Source of the DNA: Ichthyophis bannanicus
Lineage: Eukaryota > Chordata > Amphibia > Gymnophiona > Ichthyophiidae
Assembly (NCBI GenBank): GCA_033557465.1
Contig: CM066036.1
Location: 588,649,574-588,713,573 of the forward strand
Direction: 5' to 3'
Length of the DNA: 64,000 bases
The position numbers and the translations under genes are program-made. The notes under the pieces were generated by a model, which saw nothing but the letters and a program-made list of their open reading frames with translations, did not search any database and was not told the DNA's origin. Shown piece after piece: positions 31,482 through 41,893 of this stretch; the first letter of the stretch is position 1, and every line of letters begins with the position of its first letter.

Positions 31482-34400
31482 ATCTTTATCTTTATCTTTA
31501 TATCTTTATTCACAAAATTTGATTAACCGCCCAGGCCGAAGCGTCAGGGCAGTGTACAATACAATCACAGGCTACCGGAAACAAAGTCAGAAAGGAACGC
31601 CAAAAAACGGATAGGAAAGAAGGGGATAGAATAAAGACAGAATGAAAGAAAAGCCGATGGGCAGAGAAGGGGGAGGGCAGAAAGGAAGGGAACGGGAACG
31701 GACTATCGGGGGGGTGATCATGGAGGGAGGGCACGACCAGAGGACAGAACACCGTCAGCAGGAGGGGGAAGGTCGAAGGCTTGACAGAAGAGATGTGTCT
31801 TGAGAAGGTTCTTGAAACGGGGGTAGGAAAGTTCTAAACGCAGAGACAAAGGGAGTGAGTTCCAAAGGGCAGGACTCAGGAAAAGAAGGCAGAGTGACGG
31901 GTTAATTCTAAGTGGGCCTGGGAAGGAGAAGGGAGGAAAAGGCGGTTACCAAAGGCAGAGCGAAGAAGACATGGAGAGGGCTGAAGATGGATGGCATCTG
32001 ACAAGTATTGGGGGGTGTTAGAGTGGAGGGCTTTGTGCGTGAGGATAAGGACCTTAAAGATGAAACGAAATTTGACTGGGAGCCAGTGCAGAGCAAGAAG
32101 ACAGGGGGACACATGAGAGCGTGCTGGGGAACCGGTGACGAGGCGGGCAGCGGCGTTCTGAACGACTTGAAGGCGGCGAAGCTGAGCGGCGGGGAGACCT
32201 GCGTAAATGATGTTACAGTAATCCAACCGGGTCATAACTAAGGACAGGACGAGGGTGACAACTGAAGAAGAGGGGAGTGATGATTGGACAGCCCGGATCC
32301 TACGTAGGTGAAAAAAGGAAGTGTGGATAACGGCTGAGATATGATCGTGAAAGGAGAGGGACGAATCCAAAGTGATCCCCAGATACCGCAGGGTTGAGAC
32401 CAGAGGGATGGGGCAGGAAGACATAACTGGTGACAGGCTAGGAGGGGGAAGTCCGAAAGAAAACCAGATTGCGTAGGACTTAGCAGGGTTGGCATGAAGA
32501 AAATTAGAAGCAAACCATGAGGAAACTGTAGAAAGACAGTGGTTGAGAAGGGCAAGATCGGGGACGAAAGAGGAGGTATGGTGAACCAGCAGAATATCGT
32601 CGGCGTAGATGTAAAAGGAAATACCAGATTGTTGGATTAGCAGGGCTAGTGGGGCGAGGAAAACATTAAAAAGAAGGGGGGCAAGAATAGAACCTTGAGG
32701 GACGCCACAGATAGAGAGAGATGGAGAGGAGGCGGAGTTGGATGAATGAACAGAGAAGGAGCATGCAGACAGAAAGGAACGAAACCATTGCAGTACGGTC
32801 CCACCAATACCACAGTCAGACAGACGAGCCACGAGTGTGCGGTGATCAACCATATCAAAGGCAGATGAAAGGTCCAGAGACACCACCACAGAGAAATCAC
32901 CACGGTCGTGAGCACAGTGCAGTTCAGACAGGAGGGCTGTGAGGATAGTCTCGGTGCTATGACCTGCACAAAAACCGGATTGACGGGGGTGAAGAGCAAA
33001 GGTAGAGTCTAAGTGAAAGGCAAGTTGAGAGAACACCTCTTTTTCGAGAATCTTTGAGAGAAAAGGAAGGTTAGTGACAGGTCGCCAATTTGCGGGAGTG
33101 GCGGGATCAAGAGAGGGCTTCTTCAGTATGGGGCGGACGATGGCGTGTTTCCAACTGGAAGGGAAAAGACCGGAGGACAGGCTAGCATTGAAGATGGAGA
33201 GTATGTAAGTTATGAGAGCAAGGTCCGGGTTCAGCAGCCAGGACGAGGGTAAGGGATCAAGGGGGCAGGTGGTCCGGTGGGCAGAAGAGATAAGTTTGAG
33301 GACTTCCGGTGCAGAGACAGGCGAGAAGGCACGCCAGGTGTGGGGAAAGGCGAGGGAAGGGGGTGGGGAACTGACAGCAAGGAGAGCAGAGGGAGAAGCA
33401 GGGGGAGGGGAAAGAGGAGGGGGGCAGGCAGGGAAAGGAGCGGAGGGAGAGAACCTTGTTGGTGAAGAAGGAGGCAAGGGTAGATGGGCTAGGGGCAGAA
33501 GGGGGGGGTGAGGAGGGAGAGAGGAAGTGGAAGAGAGGGACTTGAGGATAAGAAAGAGACGGCGAGAGGAGTTAGAGGAAGTGGAAATGAGCTGAGAGTA
33601 ATAAGACTGTTTAGCGGAGGTTATCTGAGAACGGTAGGAAAGATGGGCTTGCCGAAAAACTAAAAGGGAGTCGGGGGAACGATGTTTCCGCCACAAGCGT
33701 TCCCCCCGGCGGAGGTGAGAACGAAGAAGGAAAAGTCTGGAATGGTACCAGGGGTGCCGAGTTGCAGGGCGAAGGGACACAGAGTAAGGAGGAGCAAGTT
33801 CGTCAAGGGTGGCAGAAAGAGTAGAAGACCAGGTGTGAGCTTGTTGGTCAGCAGAAAGAGTGGAAAAGTTAGAGGGAAAGAGTAGGTTCGCCGGAGGGAA
33901 GGAATGTAAAATATGGGGAGTTAGGCGCCGTCTAATAATCGAAATAGTGGAGCCGGTAGAGGGAGCCAGTGGATTAGCAGATGGGAAGGGAAAGGAAAAG
34001 AGAAGACAAAGATGATCTGACCAAGGAACCGGGACAGAACGGATAGTAGATGGAATGTGTGTGGATGGGTCGAGGGTAAGAACAAGGTCCAAAGTCCGGC
34101 TGGAAGCATGGGTAGGACAGGTCACATGTTGTATGAGGGACAGGTCGGAAAACAAAGAGATAAGAGCCTTATCACGAGGACAAAACGGAGGGGCCAGATG
34201 GACGTTGAAATCACCTAGAATGACTAAGTGTGGAGACAAGAGGACGGAATCGGATAGGGTAAGCTGGAGGGAGTCCCAGAGATCTGGGCGTAAAGACGGG
34301 GGGACGTAAAGAAGAAGAAAGTAGGTTGGGGAGGGAGAATCAGTGCGGACTAATAGGGATTCAGGGTAAGCCGGGGGGGGGGGGGGAGACACTAAGGAAA

Positions 34401-34934
34401 ATGAGAGGGTGGACCTAAAGATGAGTGCCACCCCACCCCCCGAGCGGCGAAGGCGGGGTGCATGGAACGCTGAGTAGCCGGGAGGGAGACATTGATTAAG
34501 AAGGGCGTCCTCCCCCTCACGAAGCCAAGTCTCCGTGAGAAAGAGGGCGTCCAGGGAATGTTGGACCAGGAGGTCATGGACAAGATGGGTCTTTGAACGA
34601 ATAGACCGACAGTTCAGGAGAGCCAAGGAAACCGTGAGGAGGGAAGCGGCAGGGGGGGACGAGGAGGGAGGGAGAGCAGGGTTCAGGGGGATGGAATGAG
34701 AGCAACAGGGAAGAAGATTGGAGGGATTACACGTTGAGAGACCAGAGGGGAGATGTGCAGCCGGCAGTGGCCGGAGACTCCAGATAACAGGAATAGCAGC
34801 CATACTCACCAAGGCAGGGCTGAGACTGGCAGGAGCTGGAACAGGACAGGAATCCACACGCGAAGGTATGCACAGGGCAGACAACAGGAGCAAGGCCACA
34901 GTCACAGGAAGGGAGCGCGCCCAGAGGGGAAAGG
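31482..34934 (-). mobile_element. Nearly full-length L2-like LINE inserted in CR1
   Basis: A 3.45-kb element on the minus strand. The 3' end has an AATAAA-like AATAAAGATA followed by TAAAGATA tandem tail repeats (31482-31513 in reverse). It has one long ORF and a 5' region of about 130 bp. The insertion splits a plus-strand CR1 between codons of motif A (flanks GGTAT/GTGTAT, perhaps a 4-7 bp duplication). Only one coding lesion is obvious, so this is a young copy. Confidence 0.88.
31876..34803 (-). CDS. L2-like ORF2: endonuclease and reverse transcriptase
   Basis: Nicks DNA and copies the element RNA by target-primed reverse transcription. Endonuclease motifs: LALLNCRSIRSK (residue about 60), ALFLTETWL, SGGGVALIF, VILGDFNVH, TLDLVLT and WSDHLCLL. 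Reverse transcriptase: ANWRPVTNLPFLSKILEK, VVSLDLSSAFDMVDH (A), GVPQGSILAPLLFN (B), FYIYADDILLVHH (C). C-terminal: MTRLDYCNIIYAGLPAAQL, LLALHWLPVKFR, HKALHSNTPQYLSD. I start at the Met at 34803 (975 codons); the frame is open to 34995, but the added codons run into antisense CR1. The stop at 31876 follows a probable frameshift: the next frame continues LSPALWNSLPLSLRLELSYP to about 31760. Confidence 0.9.
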   Translation of the reverse strand: MAAIPVIWSLRPLPAAHLPSGLSTCNPSNLLPCCSHSIPLNPALPPSSSPPAASLLTVSLALLNCRSIRSKTHLVHDLLVQHSLDALFLTETWLREGEDALLNQCLPPGYSAFHAPRLRRSGGGVALIFRSTLSFSLVSPPPPPAYPESLLVRTDSPSPTYFLLLYVPPSLRPDLWDSLQLTLSDSVLLSPHLVILGDFNVHLAPPFCPRDKALISLFSDLSLIQHVTCPTHASSRTLDLVLTLDPSTHIPSTIRSVPVPWSDHLCLLFSFPFPSANPLAPSTGSTISIIRRRLTPHILHSFPPANLLFPSNFSTLSADQQAHTWSSTLSATLDELAPPYSVSLRPATRHPWYHSRLFLLRSHLRRGERLWRKHRSPDSLLVFRQAHLSYRSQITSAKQSYYSQLISTSSNSSRRLFLILKSLSSTSSLPPHPPLLPLAHLPLPPSSPTRFSPSAPFPACPPPLSPPPASPSALLAVSSPPPSLAFPHTWRAFSPVSAPEVLKLISSAHRTTCPLDPLPSSWLLNPDLALITYILSIFNASLSSGLFPSSWKHAIVRPILKKPSLDPATPANWRPVTNLPFLSKILEKEVFSQLAFHLDSTFALHPRQSGFCAGHSTETILTALLSELHCAHDRGDFSVVVSLDLSSAFDMVDHRTLVARLSDCGIGGTVLQWFRSFLSACSFSVHSSNSASSPSLSICGVPQGSILAPLLFNVFLAPLALLIQQSGISFYIYADDILLVHHTSSFVPDLALLNHCLSTVSSWFASNFLHANPAKSYAIWFSFGLPPPSLSPVMSSCPIPLVSTLRYLGITLDSSLSFHDHISAVIHTSFFHLRRIRAVQSSLPSSSVVTLVLSLVMTRLDYCNIIYAGLPAAQLRRLQVVQNAAARLVTGSPARSHVSPCLLALHWLPVKFRFIFKVLILTHKALHSNTPQYLSDAIHLQPSPCLLRSAFGNRLFLPSPSQAHLELTRHSAFFS

Positions 34935-36186
34935 GTAGTGTATCTGGATTTTCAGAAAGCCTTTGACATGGTCCTTCATGAGAGTCTCTTGGCAAAATTA
35001 AAAATTCATGAGATAGGAGGCAGCGTACTATTGTAGATCAGGAATTGTTTACAAGACAGAACTCAAAGGGTAGGGCTGAATGGTCAGTGTTCCCAATGGA
35101 CAAAGGTAAACCATGGAGTAACTCAGGGATCTGTGCTGGGCCCACTGCTTTTTAGCATATTCATAAATGACCTGGAAACGGGAACAAATGAGGTGATCAA
35201 AAACTTGCAGATCACACAATTATTCAAAGTTGTTAAAACAGAAGAGGACTGTGAAAAATTTCAAGAGGACCTTGATAAATTGGAAGACTGGACGTCCAAA
35301 TGGCAGATGAAATTTAATTAACAAGCGCAAAGTTAATTAGGAAAGAGCAACCGAAACTACGGTTACACGGTGCAAGGTTCCACATTGACATTAGGAACCA
35401 CTACACAGGAAAAAGATTTAAGTGTCATTGTGGTTAATACTTTGAAATCCTCTGCCCAATATGCAGTGATGGCCAAGAATGTTAGGAATAATAAGGAAAG
35501 GGCTAGAGAATAAAACCATAAAACAATAAAACAATAAAATAAAACAATGCCTCTGTATCATTCCATGGTGTGAACGCATCTTGAATATTGTTTGCAATTC
35601 TGGTTACCATACAGTATCTTAAAAAGAATATAGCAGAATTAGAAAAGATAGAGAGAAGAGACACCAAAATGGTAAAGAGATGGAAGGATACCCCTATGAG
35701 GAAAGGCTTAAAAGGTTAGGACTCTTCAACTTGGAAAAAGGACAGCTGAGGGGAGATATGATAGAAGTGTATAAATGAATGAATTTAGAAGAACGGGTAA
35801 ACGTAGATAGGTCGTTTACTCCATCAAAAAGTAGAGACTAGGGGACACACAATGAAGCTACATTGTAACCCATTTAAGAATTATAAGAGAACATATTTTT
35901 TCATGCAATGCATAATAAAACTCTGGAATTTGTTACCAGAGAATGTAGTAAATGCTGTTAGTATAGTAGAGTTTAAAAAAAGTTTGGAGAAGTTCCTGTA
36001 AGAAAAGTCCATACACTATTATTAAAGCGGATCCGGGAAATCCACTGCTTACCACAGGGCAAGTATTGTGGAATGTATATACCTTTTTGAGAACCTGTAT
36101 TTATGACCTGGATTGGCCACGTTGGAAAAGGGATACTGGGCTTGATGGACCTTAGTCTGACCCAGCAGGCATCTGTTATGTTCTTA
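34935..36186 (+). mobile_element. CR1 fragment, 3' portion
   Basis: Resumes with VYLDFQKAFDMV-type sequence directly after the L2, then GVTQGSVLGPLLFSIFIND, a degenerate FADD region (NLQITQLFKV), the thumb ([20 protein letters not shown]) and the end FKKSLEKFL, then a 3' UTR (CTGGGCTTGATGGACC, GTTATGTTCTTATG). Frames are broken by several indels. Together with 31138-31481 it represents one CR1 copy truncated at its 5' end. Confidence 0.88.
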
Positions 36187-36424
36187 TGTGGTATGGGATA
36201 TATGTATGTGCATATGTACATATGTGTATGCACACACCCTGCCTCCACATCATAATATATGTGCATGCTTTTACCCCTCTCTTGCAACGCACATAGAGGT
36301 CCATGCCAACACACTTTACCCCTGCAGTACAGACATGTGTGCATACAAACCTCCTACCCCCACATCACATACACAGGTTTATACATACCTCACACTCCCA
36401 TATCACTTACACATGTGTTCACAC
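36187..36424. repeat. CA-rich degenerate minisatellite, segment 1
   Basis: Units of about 40-50 bp made of ACATACAC, CATGTGCAC and CTCCTACCCCCACATC-type words. Similar segments at 37521-37838, 40351-40440 and 40926-41330 show this was one domain that was later split by insertions. Confidence 0.65.
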
Positions 36425-37520
36425 TGTCACGGTGGCAGTCCTCTCGTGGGTGAGGACTCTGGGAGAAGGTCATATTCCCCCAGGTATAACATAACACAAT
36501 CCTCCAAGTCCAAATGAAATACCTCCAGAAACGGTTCAAACACAGCTTGTGTTTGGTCCGCTGTGTACTACTCCCCTTTTAATAGCAAAGCTTCGGGCAC
36601 TAATAGTCAGGGTCTCTTTAATCCCTTGCTCCCGGTCTGCTTGCCTGCAGACCGCCTTGAAAGGAAAGTAAATCCTGCTTTTCCAGCACTCACTACTTCC
36701 CCGGTCCCTATCTAGGGCAGGGCTAATCCCTTTAGCCCATCTTGCAAACCACCCCACACCCCCTAGGATAGGTCCTGCTTCTCTAGCAGATTTAAGGTTT
36801 GACTCAGCCTACCTATTCCGCTAGCAAGCCCCTTTCCATGCAAACTAGAGTTCCAAACAGTAAACACACAGGTAACAAACTTGTATTCCTCTAGTTTGTC
36901 ATCAAAAGAAAGCACTTTAACAGCAATGCAAAGTAAACTTCTGATGCAGGTTTCTGTAATACTTAAACACAACCAAGTCTTTCTTTCAAACTTCATAACC
37001 CCATTAACCAGAGGATGCATGGAAGCCTAACTCATTGTACTTTTAAACATTGCAGAGTAGGGTTACCTCTGCTTTGCCCCTGCCACAGAGGCTGAGAGAC
37101 ATACCCTCCCTTTAGCCTCCACCTGGAGGTTTCTCTCCTGCTCACCTTGTGGCTCTGCCTGTCCAAAACCTGACAGGACTTCACGGCTCCCAGTCGCTTT
37201 CTCTTCCTGAGGTCATCATCCCTCACTCTCTTTCCTTAAGGGTCCTGCCCAGGCTCCTAGCCTTGGGTTCCCTGCTGCCCACACAAGCAGACTCCTCCAA
37301 CTCCCCTGTGGGAAGGGAGCATTCACCACAGCCTGGGACTCCAGGCCTGCCTCTGTTCCCCACTCCAATTCTCAGAGGCTATTCCTAGCTAGAGTCTGGA
37401 ACTTTGCTATGAGGGATACTAGCCCGGTTTGAGTCCCCTCCCCCAGCTCTTAAACGGCCACTATGCTCCCTTAACCCAGGGAATGTGCTGATGCCATGAA
37501 CACCACCAAAGGGAGTGTCA
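36425..37520 (-). mobile_element. LTR-like insertion, unclassified
   Basis: A 1.1-kb block unlike its CA-rich surroundings. Read on the minus strand it begins TGACACTCCC and ends ACCGTGACA, so it has the TG...CA ends of an LTR, as a solo LTR would. No clear target-site duplication is visible (flanks differ), no primer-binding site lies beside it, and no coding region is inside. It could also be another kind of insertion. Confidence 0.35.
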
Positions 37521-37721
37521 ACCATAACACAACACACATCCCACCCCCACCATATCATATGCACAAGCACCCACATACATACTTCACCCTGCAACACATA
37601 TATTGCACAGACACATCCTACACTTACACATGCATGTATACACACACTCTATCCTCATACCACAAATACCTGTGCACACACACACACATGTACACACCAC
37701 CCTCACACCACATCATGTGCA

Positions 37722-37782
<61 letters not shown>

Positions 37783-37838
37783 CTTGCCAACACATACATA
37801 CGTGAACCTGCACACCTTACACTTACACCACATACATA
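37521..37838. repeat. CA-rich minisatellite, segment 2, with (AC)n
   Basis: Continuation of the CA-rich domain. A near-pure AC dinucleotide run of about 29 units spans 37724-37781. Open frames here on both strands are artefacts of the repeat. Confidence 0.8.
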
Positions 37839-37925
37839 CAGGGCCGGCCCGTCCATTGAGCAAGAATGTTTTTTGCACAGGGCCCCGCGTTTCAGGGGGC
37901 CCCGCGCAAAGATCATTCTGCTTTT

Positions 37926-38367
37926 TTCAAAATTAAATTAAAAAAAGAAAAACGCTGGCTGCTACCGCTGCCGCTGCCGCAGCGGCAGCAGCAGAATGGA
38001 ATGTCCCGCGGGGCCCCCTTTGCCCGGCTGAATCCCTCCCTCCCTCCCTCCATGACGGCTGAGCCTCTCCGTGCCGGCTTTGAGAGTTGCGAAGGGAGAG
38101 TGTCTCCCTCGCGTCTCTGTTAAGCCTGCAGGGGCAGATGGGAAATTTCCCATCAGCCCCTGCGGGCTTAACAGAGACGCGAGGGAGACACTCTCCCTTC
38201 GCGACTCTCAAAGCCGGCACGGAGGGGCTCAGCTGTCGTGGAGGGATGGAGGGAGGGAGGGATTCAGCCGGGCAGAGGGGGCCCCGCGGGACAGTCCATT
38301 CTGTTGCTGCTGCGGCGGCAGCGGCAGCGGTAGCAGCCAGCATTTTTTTTTAAATTTAATTTTACTT
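37926..38367. repeat. GC-rich perfect-centre palindrome of copy B
   Basis: Arms of about 220 bp meet at 38145/38146 (GGGAAATTTCCC) with no spacer. Arm contents include GCTGCTACCGCTGCC, CCGCGGGGCCCCC and AAGCCGGCAC. Mismatches are few. Open frames on both strands here come from the GC-rich symmetry. The arms are similar in plan but clearly different in sequence from those of copy C. Confidence 0.88.
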
Positions 38368-38379
38368 GAGCCGAAGGGG

Positions 38380-39320
38380 GGGGGGGGTTAGGACTGGTAA
38401 TGGACTATGGGGGGGGGGCTAGGACTGGAAATGGGCTGGGGGGGTTAAGACTGGAGGTGGGCTGATGGGGTTAGGACTGGTAATGGGCTGTGGGCTGTTG
38501 GGGGGGGGTTAGAACTGGTAATGGGCTATGGGGGGGGGGTTAAGACTGGTAATGGGCTGTGGGCTGATGGGAGCTGTCTGGTAATGGGCTATGGGGGGCT
38601 AGGACTGGAAATGGGCGGGGGGCTTAAGACTGGAGGTGGGTTGATGGGGTTAGGACAGGTATGGGCTGTGGGATGATGGGGGGTTAGGACTGGTAATGGG
38701 CTATGAGGGGGGGTTAGGACTGATAATGGGCTAGGGGGGGGCTAGGACAGGAAATGGGCTGATGGGGAGGGGTTAGGACTTGAGGTGGGCTGATGGGGTT
38801 AGGACTGGTAATGGGCTGTGGGCTGTTGGGGGGTTAGAACTGGTAATGGGCTATGGGGGGGTTAAGACTGGTAATGGGCTGTGGGCTGATGGGGGCTGTC
38901 TGGTAATGGGATATGGGGGGGTTAGGACTGATAATGGGCTATGGGGGGGGCTAGGACAGGAAATGGGCTGATGGGGAGGGGTTAGGACTTGAGGTGGGCT
39001 GATGGGGTTAGGACTGGTAATAGGCTGTGGGCTGATGGGGGAGGGGGGTTAGGACTGGCAATGGGCTATGGGGGGCTGACTGGAAATGGGTTGATGCGGT
39101 TAGGACTGGAAGTGGGCTGATGGGGGGTTAGGACTGGTAATGGGTTATAGGGGGGCTTAAACTGAAAATGGGGTGATAGGGGGTTAGGACTGTAAGTGGG
39201 TTGATGGGGGGGCTAGGACTGGTATTGGGTTGGGGGGTTGCTAAGACTGGAAATGGGCTGATGGGTGACTAGGACTGGAAATGGGCTGATGCAGGGACTA
39301 GAAGGGAATGGATGCTGGGT
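38380..39320. repeat. G-rich minisatellite of copy B
   Basis: Some 25-30 units around TTAGGACTGGTAATGGGCTA with G runs of 4-10 between them. It is the reverse complement of the unit in copies A and C. Multiple G runs give strong G-quadruplex potential on the plus strand. Confidence 0.85.
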
Positions 39321-39990
39321 AAGGCTGGAACTAGAAGGGAGCTGATGTTGGGGGAGGATTAGAATGGGATGGGGCTGGAAGAGTAAAATGGAGAAGGGAA
39401 AAATATTTTGTATGGGAGGGAAGAAAAATCTACAATTGGCCGGGTATTGGGAGAGTAAGTGGGGATTGAGGATGGAGGGGTAAAATTTGAGTGGATGAAA
39501 TAGGAATGAGGAAAGAGCAAAAGGAGAAAGATTAGTATGTTAAAGCAGATGTAGAGAGAGAATGGAAAAAAACTAGAAGAGAGAAGAAAGGACAAATGGA
39601 CAGCAGACGATGGAGAGTTAGCAGAAGACACGAAGAAACCAGAAGAAAGTGGCTGGAGCAATTGCAGCTGAAAAAAAATGCACAAAAGGTAGAAAAATAT
39701 CTCTTTATTTTGAATTTATTAATTGGAATATGTCAGCTCTGGTAAATGTGCATCATTAACGTCTGCGCTTTGTTTAGTACAAGAGCAAATTAATGTATAG
39801 TTTTATTTCTACAGTGTTGTACATTCCAAGTTTGGCTTTTGGGATTCCCAGTTTAATTATTGTCTTCCTGTTTCTAAATTGTGATTACTTGTTTGGTGAT
39901 GGTCTATGTTCTGCATGTGTAACTGAGCTGAGGTATTCTGTTTATATAATTCCTATTTGACATTGCCACTTGTTCTCTTTCCCCAGTAGG

Positions 39991-40227
39991 TCATGTATTC
40001 TTGTTCTCTGAAATGTATTGGTTTAATATTTGCAGTGTTGCCTTTTGATTGGTAGAGTATGGTGCTTTGTGAGTCCTGGTAGTGCTGTTAGGATACGGCG
40101 GGTTTGCTATGGGTTCTAAATGGGCAGTGTTTGTAGTAGTTCCTAATGTGTCTGGCAGTTGGCACTGGATTATAGTAATGTAGAAATCTTTTAGTCTTTC
40201 TTTATCCATACACTCATTAAGAGGCAC
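39991..40227 (-). CDS. Small hypothetical ORF in hAT-like copy B
   Basis: A 78-codon frame starting MPLNECMDKERLKDFYIT, 123 bp inside the left terminus, aligned with those in copies A and C. It ends early relative to copy C because of an indel after YISEN. No recognised domain. Confidence 0.25.
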   Translation of the reverse strand: MPLNECMDKERLKDFYITIIQCQLPDTLGTTTNTAHLEPIANPPYPNSTTRTHKAPYSTNQKATLQILNQYISENKNT

Positions 40228-40350
40228 GTTTACTAAAAGTTAGTATATGGTAACATTATGCAAATATTTATGCAAATGAGGCCCTTATGCAAATGAGGCC
40301 CCGCACCGAGTCTCCGCACATGGCCCCGCACCCTCCTTGGGCCGCCCCTG

Positions 40351-40440
40351 CATACATATGTGCAAATACACAAACACTACCTCCCCGCACCATATGCTGC
40401 TGCACACACGCACACACATCATAACCTCACACTGCATACT
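40351..40440. repeat. CA-rich minisatellite, segment 3
   Basis: Short continuation of the CA-rich domain beyond the copy B duplication (CATACATATGTGCAAATACA), ending where an L2 tail begins. Confidence 0.6.
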
Positions 40441-40925
40441 TACATTTTCAGTTTATTAACTTGATATACCACCAATCGAGAAGTACATCTTGGTGATGTA
40501 CAATAAAATCAGAAGAAAGAACAAAAAATAACAAAAACACAAAAATAAAAACAACGGATTAACCTCAAGGACAGGAGGGAGCAGGAGTCCTAAGTTACAA
40601 GATCAGCACAGCTACATAAGGCCACAAAAGGACAGGGGGGGGGGCGGGGGGGACAAAGGAACAGTGCAACCGGAATTGCTGGCCGGAAGCGAGTCAAGGC
40701 AAGGCTAAGCGACTCAGGGAGTGGGTGATGGAAAGGCCTGCGCAAAATGATAACCTTTGAGCTGAGCTTTGAAATGACTAAAAGAGAACTGAGTGTGCAT
40801 GTGATTAGAGAGAGAGTTCCAAAAAACAGAGGCCATGACTCAGAAAGCCAAAGGGCAGGTGGCTGTACTGCGAACCACTCAAGGACCTGGGACAGCTAAG
40901 AACTTATGAGAAGCCAAGCGAAAAT
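40441..40925 (-). mobile_element. L2-like 3' UTR fragment
   Basis: On the plus strand it starts TTTATTAACTTGATATACCA followed by a TACAATAAAATC block and later GAGTTCCAAAAAACAGAGGC with ACTCAGAAAGCCAAAGGG. These match the layout of the 3' end of the L2 at 31482 (AGTTCCAAAGGGCAGGACTC). It interrupts the CA-rich domain. A G run lies at about 40637-40650. Confidence 0.6.
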
Positions 40926-41330
40926 GTAGGCTTGTGCACACAAACACCTCCTACCTTCATACCACATACTCATGTGCATATGCACGCTACCCCAACACCA
41001 TTTACAGGAGCTCACCTCACCCCACCCCCGCAACACATATACACAAGTATGTTTGGGCACACTCCCCCCACCCATGTATCACATTGCCTGCTCAAACATG
41101 CACTCCTGTACGTGACCTCCACCATATATCACACATGCCCTACTCCCACAACATATACACTGGCACACATACACATATACACATCCCATCACCATGCTAT
41201 AAGCACACCAGACACACACCACCCCCACACCATAGACAAGATACACACACACCACTACACATGCACATTCTCGAGATAGACACAAATATAGCATATGCAC
41301 AGCATCACTCAGGGATGCCACCTAAAGCCC
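40926..41330. repeat. CA-rich minisatellite, segment 4
   Basis: Last piece of the CA-rich domain, with words such as CATACTCATGTGCATATGCA, CCCACCCCCGCAACACATA and CACACACCACCCCCACAC. Open frames are repeat artefacts. Confidence 0.65.
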
Positions 41331-41789
41331 CACAGCCCCTGCTATCCTAACAAGATACACTTTATCGTATCTGTTCTCAACCTCCCCCCCCCCCGCCCCC
41401 GCCCCCGCCCCGCCCCCCAGACCTACATGAGTTTGGAAAGGAAAATGTGTTGTGTTGTCAACACTGTAAGTGTGCACTTCTCAACTTGTTTAGAATTCCC
41501 TAGTCTCTTTCAATCTCCTTCCTGGGGTCATCAGTCTGGGGGTGAGGGTACAAAGCTGAATGCAACAAGCTGCATTAATCCATTTGCATATAATGAGCTG
41601 TTTTACATTTGTATCCTTCCCAGCTCAAAATTCTCTAACATATCCTGGGCTCTATTCTTTTGTACATTTTGTCCGTGGCATCTGTATCTGGAGCCTATAT
41701 TGATGTCCTGCTTATATATCAGGGTAACTTGCTGTTCCGTATCCATCTCTTTCTCTTATCTGTTTGACTGTCTCTGTCCTATCTTATAA
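41331..41789. other. C-rich tract and unassigned sequence
   Basis: A C-rich tract (CCCCGCCCCCGCCCCCGCCC) lies at about 41382-41420. The rest has no recognised gene; the 3' part may already belong to the L2-like tail that follows. Confidence 0.4.
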
Positions 41790-41893
41790 ATGGCGTTCTT
41801 TTCTTATTTCCGTAAATGATGTAGTATTGTAAACCGCTCTAATGCCTTTGGGTCTGAGCGGTATATCAAATTCAATAAACATAAACATAACTG
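41790..41893 (+). mobile_element. L2-like LINE 3' end
   Basis: Contains TTGTAAACCGCTCTAATGCC, GAGCGGTATATCAAATTCAA and the tail AATAAACATAAACATAA, typical of an L2-type 3' end that finishes in short tandem repeats. Plus orientation. Its 5' extent is uncertain. Confidence 0.55.

Larger units (their letters stand above)
37839..40350 (-). mobile_element. Large hAT-like non-autonomous element, copy B
   Basis: A 2512-bp copy, inverted relative to copies A and C. It begins CAGGGCCGGCCC and ends GGGCCGCCCCTG. Identical 8-bp flanks CATACATA at 37831-37838 and 40351-40358 prove the insertion. Content in plus-strand order: palindrome (37926-38367), G-rich minisatellite (38380-39320), purine-rich tract, and the ORF-like segment. 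No transposase is present, so it must have been moved in trans. Confidence 0.92.

Noticed and set aside
33212..33511. Plus-strand Gly/Arg/Glu-rich frames opposite the L2 ORF2
   Set aside because: They are antisense shadows of the Pro/Ser-rich linker of ORF2.
31876..34995. Calling the 1039-codon frame a host gene
   Set aside because: Endonuclease, YADD reverse transcriptase and L2-type tail identify it as a LINE ORF2.
37496..37941. Overlapping open frames of 84-146 codons on both strands
   Set aside because: They are His/Thr or Cys/Val repeats produced by the (AC)n and CA-rich minisatellite; no codon structure or domain.
37933..38391. Open frames of 85-136 codons on both strands in the copy B palindrome
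   Set aside because: GC-rich symmetric DNA is open in several frames; no motif, and copies A and C do not preserve them.
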